Position numbers and translations under genes: made by a program
In this document: in pieces, positions 58,635 to 64,000 of the stretch
Layout: each line of letters opens with the position of its first letter
Numbering within the stretch: position 1 is the stretch's first letter
Assembly (NCBI RefSeq): GCF_016093275.1
Contig: NZ_JAEDAK010000021.1
Coordinates: forward strand, 1 to 64,000
Reading direction: 5' to 3'
Length of the DNA stretch: 64,000 nucleotides
From: Inhella proteolytica
GTDB taxonomy: Bacteria > Pseudomonadota > Gammaproteobacteria > Burkholderiales > Burkholderiaceae_C
The notes under the pieces: model-generated
What the model saw: the letters and a program-made list of their open reading frames with translations, nothing else
Databases searched by the model: none
Told to the model about the DNA's origin: nothing

Positions 58635-59281
58635 AGCGCGCCCTGCTCGTCGGCGGCAGCGGCCTGGTGGGCCGTGCGCTGCTGGATCAGCTGCTGGCCC
58701 ATCCGGCCTACGGCACCGTGCACGCGCTGCTGCGCCGCCCGGTGCCGGGCTGGCCGCAGCATGCCCAGCTGCACACGCAGCAGGTGGATTTCCGCGCCCT
58801 GCCGGCGCTCCCGGCGGCGGACGAGGTGTTCATTGCCCTGGGCACGACGATCAAGCAGGCCGGCTCGCAGGCCGCCTTCCGCGCGGTGGATTTCGACGCC
58901 GTGCTGGCCAGCGCCCGCGCGGCCCGCGCCGCCGGCGCCACGGCCTTGTTCATGGTCTCGGCGCTGGGCGCCGATCCCAAATCCACGGTGTTCTACAACC
59001 GCGTCAAGGGCGAGGCCGAGCAGGCCGTGCAGGGCCTGGGCTTCGAGCAGGTGGTGCTGGCCCGGCCCTCGCTGCTGCTGGGTGACCGCGCAGCCCTGGG
59101 CCAGCCCGGTCGCGCCGGGGAGGGCACTGCGACGCGCTTGCTGCGCCCCTTGTCCGGGCTGATCCCCCGCAGCGTGCGCCCGATTGCGGCCGCCGCCGTG
59201 GCGCAGGCCCTGGTGGCGGCGGCGCAGCAGCGCCAGCCGGGCCTGCGCATCCTCAGCTCGGCTGAGATGCAGCCGCGCTAG
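58631..59281 (+). CDS. NAD(P)-binding protein (atypical SDR/HTATIP2-like)
   Basis: The 216-aa protein has an N-terminal Rossmann motif (VGGSGLVGRAL) and the atypical-SDR segments DEVFIALGTTIKQAGSQAAF, MVSALGADPKSTVFYNRVKG and RPSLLLGDR. The YNRVKG site is a Tyr-x3-Lys-like catalytic element. It belongs to the NmrA/HTATIP2-like group, of unclear substrate. The start is GTG 58631 overlapping the previous stop. The 3' end overlaps the convergent lipoprotein gene by 29 nt. Confidence 0.85.
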   Translation: MKRALLVGGSGLVGRALLDQLLAHPAYGTVHALLRRPVPGWPQHAQLHTQQVDFRALPALPAADEVFIALGTTIKQAGSQAAFRAVDFDAVLASARAARAAGATALFMVSALGADPKSTVFYNRVKGEAEQAVQGLGFEQVVLARPSLLLGDRAALGQPGRAGEGTATRLLRPLSGLIPRSVRPIAAAAVAQALVAAAQQRQPGLRILSSAEMQPR

Positions 59282-59756
59282 CCTCTGGCTCCAAGGCTCG
59301 CAGCGGCTTGTTGGGCGGGGCTGGGCCATCGACCCAATACGACCTGCGACCGTCCATGTGCTGCATGACCAGGCCCTGGCCATAGGGGTCCATGGTCACC
59401 ACGCGACAGATGCTGGGATCGCTCTTGTCTCCTGCGTAGTCGAAGGCCACGCCCCAGCCAGGTTCCGAATTCCGCCCCCCAGCCTGTGCCCCGATGGCTT
59501 TGCCCTTCAGGGTGTTGGCACGCAGCTGCAGTGCCTGTTCGCGCGGCAGATTCCAGTCGAGTGACTCGGGGTCCAGGCGCTCCCTCACGGCCGGCTGATC
59601 GGTGTAGCCGTTCTCACGCACGTAGCGTTCCGCCAGTGCGATGGCTTGCGCACGGGTGATGGCCTGTGGGCTGGCGGCTTGTTTCTCACCGCAGCCCACA
59701 AGACAAGCGACCAAAAGGGTGCAGAGGAACGGCTTGAGTCGCACGGAGTGGTCCAT
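59253..59756 (-). CDS. Lipoprotein of unknown function
   Basis: The 167-aa protein has a lipoprotein signal (MDHSVRLKPFLCTLLVACLV, lipobox LVGC) and a ~140-residue mature domain (TRAQAIALAERYVRENGYTD, GWGVAFDYAGDKSDPSICRV, DPYGQGLVMQHMDGRRSYWV). The start at ATG 59756 places the signal at the N-terminus. The family is not recognised. It overlaps the convergent gene by 29 nt and is 5 nt from the nucleotidyltransferase gene on the same strand. Confidence 0.7.
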   Translation of the reverse strand: MDHSVRLKPFLCTLLVACLVGCGEKQAASPQAITRAQAIALAERYVRENGYTDQPAVRERLDPESLDWNLPREQALQLRANTLKGKAIGAQAGGRNSEPGWGVAFDYAGDKSDPSICRVVTMDPYGQGLVMQHMDGRRSYWVDGPAPPNKPLRALEPEASAAASQPS

Positions 59757-59761
59757 GAAGA

Positions 59762-60352
59762 TCATTGATGTGCTGCCGCCTCGGTGCATGCAGTGCCTTC
59801 CTGGACGCTCAGCCAGGGCCAGCGCTCCCGATAGGACGCCGCCTTGGCGCGGAACAGCGTGCGGTGGTCGATCAGCGGGTTGGGGCGCAGGTGGCCGGCG
59901 TACAGCTCCTCCAGCCCATAGGGTGCCTGCAGGCGCAGGTGGCCATCCGTCTGGGGCTGCACGCCCACGCAGGTGCCCGGGATCAGGAAGCGGGCGATGC
60001 CGTCGGCGCTGCAGCCCAGGGGCTCATAGGGGTGGCCGCACCAGTCCTCGTACCAGCAGTGCACGCGTGCCTGGTTCTTGGCCTCCACCGGGACGCCCGG
60101 AAACGCGGCCTGCACGCGTTGCTGCACGGCGGCCTCGGCCGTGGCTGAAAGATCGCTGGCGTCGAAGTAGAAGAGGTCGTAGTCCTTGATGCCGGCCTCG
60201 GGGGGGCGGCCGCTCTTCAGGTTCCAGACGGTCTGGAACAGGCACCCCGCCACCAGCCAGGCATCGGGCAGCTGCAGCGCCGGCAGGCCGGCCAGCAGGG
60301 CGCGGTTGACGGGGTTGCGCTGGATCTCGCGGAGGAACCGCTCGGGGCTCAT
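59762..60352 (-). CDS. DUF925-type nucleotidyltransferase-like protein
   Basis: The 196-aa protein has the motif GIKDYDLFYFDASDLSATAE, a conserved Asp-x-Asp of the nucleotidyltransferase fold. It also has AGCLFQTVWNLKSGRPPEAG and RVHCWYEDWCG, characteristic of the DUF925 group. No function is established. ATG 60352 is preferred over GTG 60361. The gene lies 9 nt downstream of the diguanylate cyclase gene, so it may be in the same leftward transcript. Confidence 0.82.
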   Translation of the reverse strand: MSPERFLREIQRNPVNRALLAGLPALQLPDAWLVAGCLFQTVWNLKSGRPPEAGIKDYDLFYFDASDLSATAEAAVQQRVQAAFPGVPVEAKNQARVHCWYEDWCGHPYEPLGCSADGIARFLIPGTCVGVQPQTDGHLRLQAPYGLEELYAGHLRPNPLIDHRTLFRAKAASYRERWPWLSVQEGTACTEAAAHQ

Positions 60353-60361
60353 GGGCGGCAC

Positions 60362-61342
60362 TCAGGGCGTGCCGCTGTCCAGCTCGATGCGCACGAACAC
60401 CGCCTGGTCGCGGCCGCGGCGCTTGGCTTCATAGAGCGCCTGGTCGGCCAGATTGAGCAGCAGATTGGCGCTCCAGGCGTGACCACCGGGCACCGGGCCG
60501 GTGGGCTGGTCGGACCAGCCATGGCAGTCCGGGCCGAAGCTGGCCGCGCCGATGGATACCGTGAGCCGGCCGTTGACGCCATCCTCATGGGGCAGGGCGC
60601 GCGCGGCCAGGCGTTCGCGCAGGCACTGCGCCACCGCCTCGGCGCCCTCGCGGTCGGCGCCGGTCAGCAGCACTGCGAACTCCTCGCCGCCGTAGCGAGC
60701 GGCCAGGTCGCCGGGGCGGCCGGCGCATTGGCGCAGCACCTCGGCCACGGTCACCAGCGCCTGGTCGCCGGCCAGGTGGCCGTAGCGGTCGTTGAAGCGC
60801 TTGAAGTGGTCGACATCGAGCAGCAGCAGGCTGAAGCGCTGGCGCTCGCGCAGCGCACGCGCCCACTCGCGCTCGATCGCCTCCATCAGCACATGGCGGT
60901 TGGCGCAGCGGGTCAGCTGGTCCAGTGTGGCCTGTTGGCGCAGCCCGTCCAGGGCCTGTTTCAGGCGCAGCTGGGTGCGCACGCGCGCCAGCAGCACGGC
61001 CGGGCGCACCGGCTTGCCCAGGAAATCGGCCGCGCCCAGCTCCAGTGCGGCCTGCTCGGTGGCGTCGTCGCTCTGGCTGGTGATGACGATGACCTGCAGG
61101 TCGCGCGTATCGGGCCGCTCGCGCAGCTGGCGCAGCACCTCCAGGCCGTTCAGGTCGGGCATCTGCGCGTCCAGCAGCAGCAGGTCGGGTGGCTCGGTGC
61201 TGGCCAGGGCCAGGGCCTCGCGGCCGCCGGTGGCAAAGCGCAGACGCCCCAGGCCATTGAGCGCGCGGGCGATGGCCTGGATGATCAGCGGGTCGTCATC
61301 GACGATCAGCAGATTGGCGGGGCGCAGTGCGGCGTCAGGCAT
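60362..61342 (-). CDS. Response regulator with GGDEF (diguanylate cyclase) domain
   Basis: The 326-aa protein has a receiver domain (NLLIVDDDPLIIQAIARAL, phospho-acceptor Asp58 in LLLLDAQMPDLNG, Lys110 in FLGKPVRP) and a C-terminal GGDEF domain. The active site is GGEEF at residues 218-222, with an intact I-site RPGD at 209-212. It should make cyclic di-GMP on phosphorylation, with product inhibition. It lies 10 nt downstream of the hybrid kinase and is its likely phospho-partner. The start at MPDAALRPAN was chosen by alignment with the receiver domain. Confidence 0.95.
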   Translation of the reverse strand: MPDAALRPANLLIVDDDPLIIQAIARALNGLGRLRFATGGREALALASTEPPDLLLLDAQMPDLNGLEVLRQLRERPDTRDLQVIVITSQSDDATEQAALELGAADFLGKPVRPAVLLARVRTQLRLKQALDGLRQQATLDQLTRCANRHVLMEAIEREWARALRERQRFSLLLLDVDHFKRFNDRYGHLAGDQALVTVAEVLRQCAGRPGDLAARYGGEEFAVLLTGADREGAEAVAQCLRERLAARALPHEDGVNGRLTVSIGAASFGPDCHGWSDQPTGPVPGGHAWSANLLLNLADQALYEAKRRGRDQAVFVRIELDSGTP

Positions 61343-61352
61343 GGGCGCATCT

Positions 61353-64000
<2,648 letters not shown>

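Overview
The window is high-GC chromosomal DNA that is almost fully coding, with many ATGA or GTGA start/stop overlaps. Gene content points to a free-living betaproteobacterium of the order Burkholderiales, probably near the Rubrivivax/Roseateles/Inhella/Leptothrix group. The clues are a split three-gene pnt transhydrogenase, hppD with a divergent LysR gene, a TetR-linked beta-oxidation cluster whose bifunctional protein has the dehydrogenase half first, DUF3108/DUF3429 proteins, and GC-rich intergenic repeats of a kind I associate with this order. The taxonomic call is inference. I see no rRNA, tRNA, CRISPR array, integrase or transposase.

Layout. 1-4196: the N-terminal part of a Pro/Ala-rich membrane protein, a tiny two-helix membrane protein, and pntAA-pntAB-pntB ending in a clear terminator. 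4364-9932: a chemoreceptor, a NudJ-like Nudix hydrolase, a DGPF (YciI) protein, DUF1801, a reductase-fold protein, and a MerR/TipAS regulator with an MFS exporter behind a textbook 19-bp-spacer MerR promoter. 9948-12541: DUF2277, DUF1877 and a KAP-type P-loop NTPase, the last two of lower GC. 12652-16877: an ECF42 sigma factor locus (DGPF protein, sigma with long C-terminal extension, two VOC proteins, two SRPBCC proteins, a GST). Three copies of TGTCGA-N17-CGTC lie upstream of gene groups here and near 6.7 kb, which outlines a local ECF42 regulon.

16941-26809: a TPR histidine kinase beside a degenerate paralogue, an outer-membrane factor with MacB and MacA, and a double-retropepsin/TPR protein. 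26858-29580: LysR, a 164-bp inverted-repeat element, hppD and a VOC gene. 29585-32591: an AAA ATPase/TOPRIM-like (DUF4276) pair, a plausible anti-phage module, immediately downstream of ychF. 32736-36897: a UbiH-like monooxygenase, dsbC, DUF3429, DUF3108 and an enoyl-CoA hydratase. 36898-37295: a repeat-rich gap. 37296-40484: a LytTR response regulator with an intact and a degenerate LytS-type kinase.

40624-48927: rlmJ, a solute-binding protein, a glycine-zipper lipoprotein, an OmpA-like lipoprotein translationally close to an exported WD40-caspase protein, an alpha/beta hydrolase, a small exported protein and an HNH endonuclease. 49104-58634: a TetR regulator with a palindromic operator, followed by a fatty-acid beta-oxidation series (acyl-CoA dehydrogenase, DUF2147, bifunctional dehydrogenase/hydratase, DUF4442, thiolase, DUF1569, hydrolase, enoyl-CoA hydratase) and an NAD(P)-binding protein. 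59253-64000: a lipoprotein, a nucleotidyltransferase-like protein, a response-regulator diguanylate cyclase and a hybrid histidine kinase cut by the window edge.

Functional assignments come from reading motifs and remembered family features. No database search was possible.
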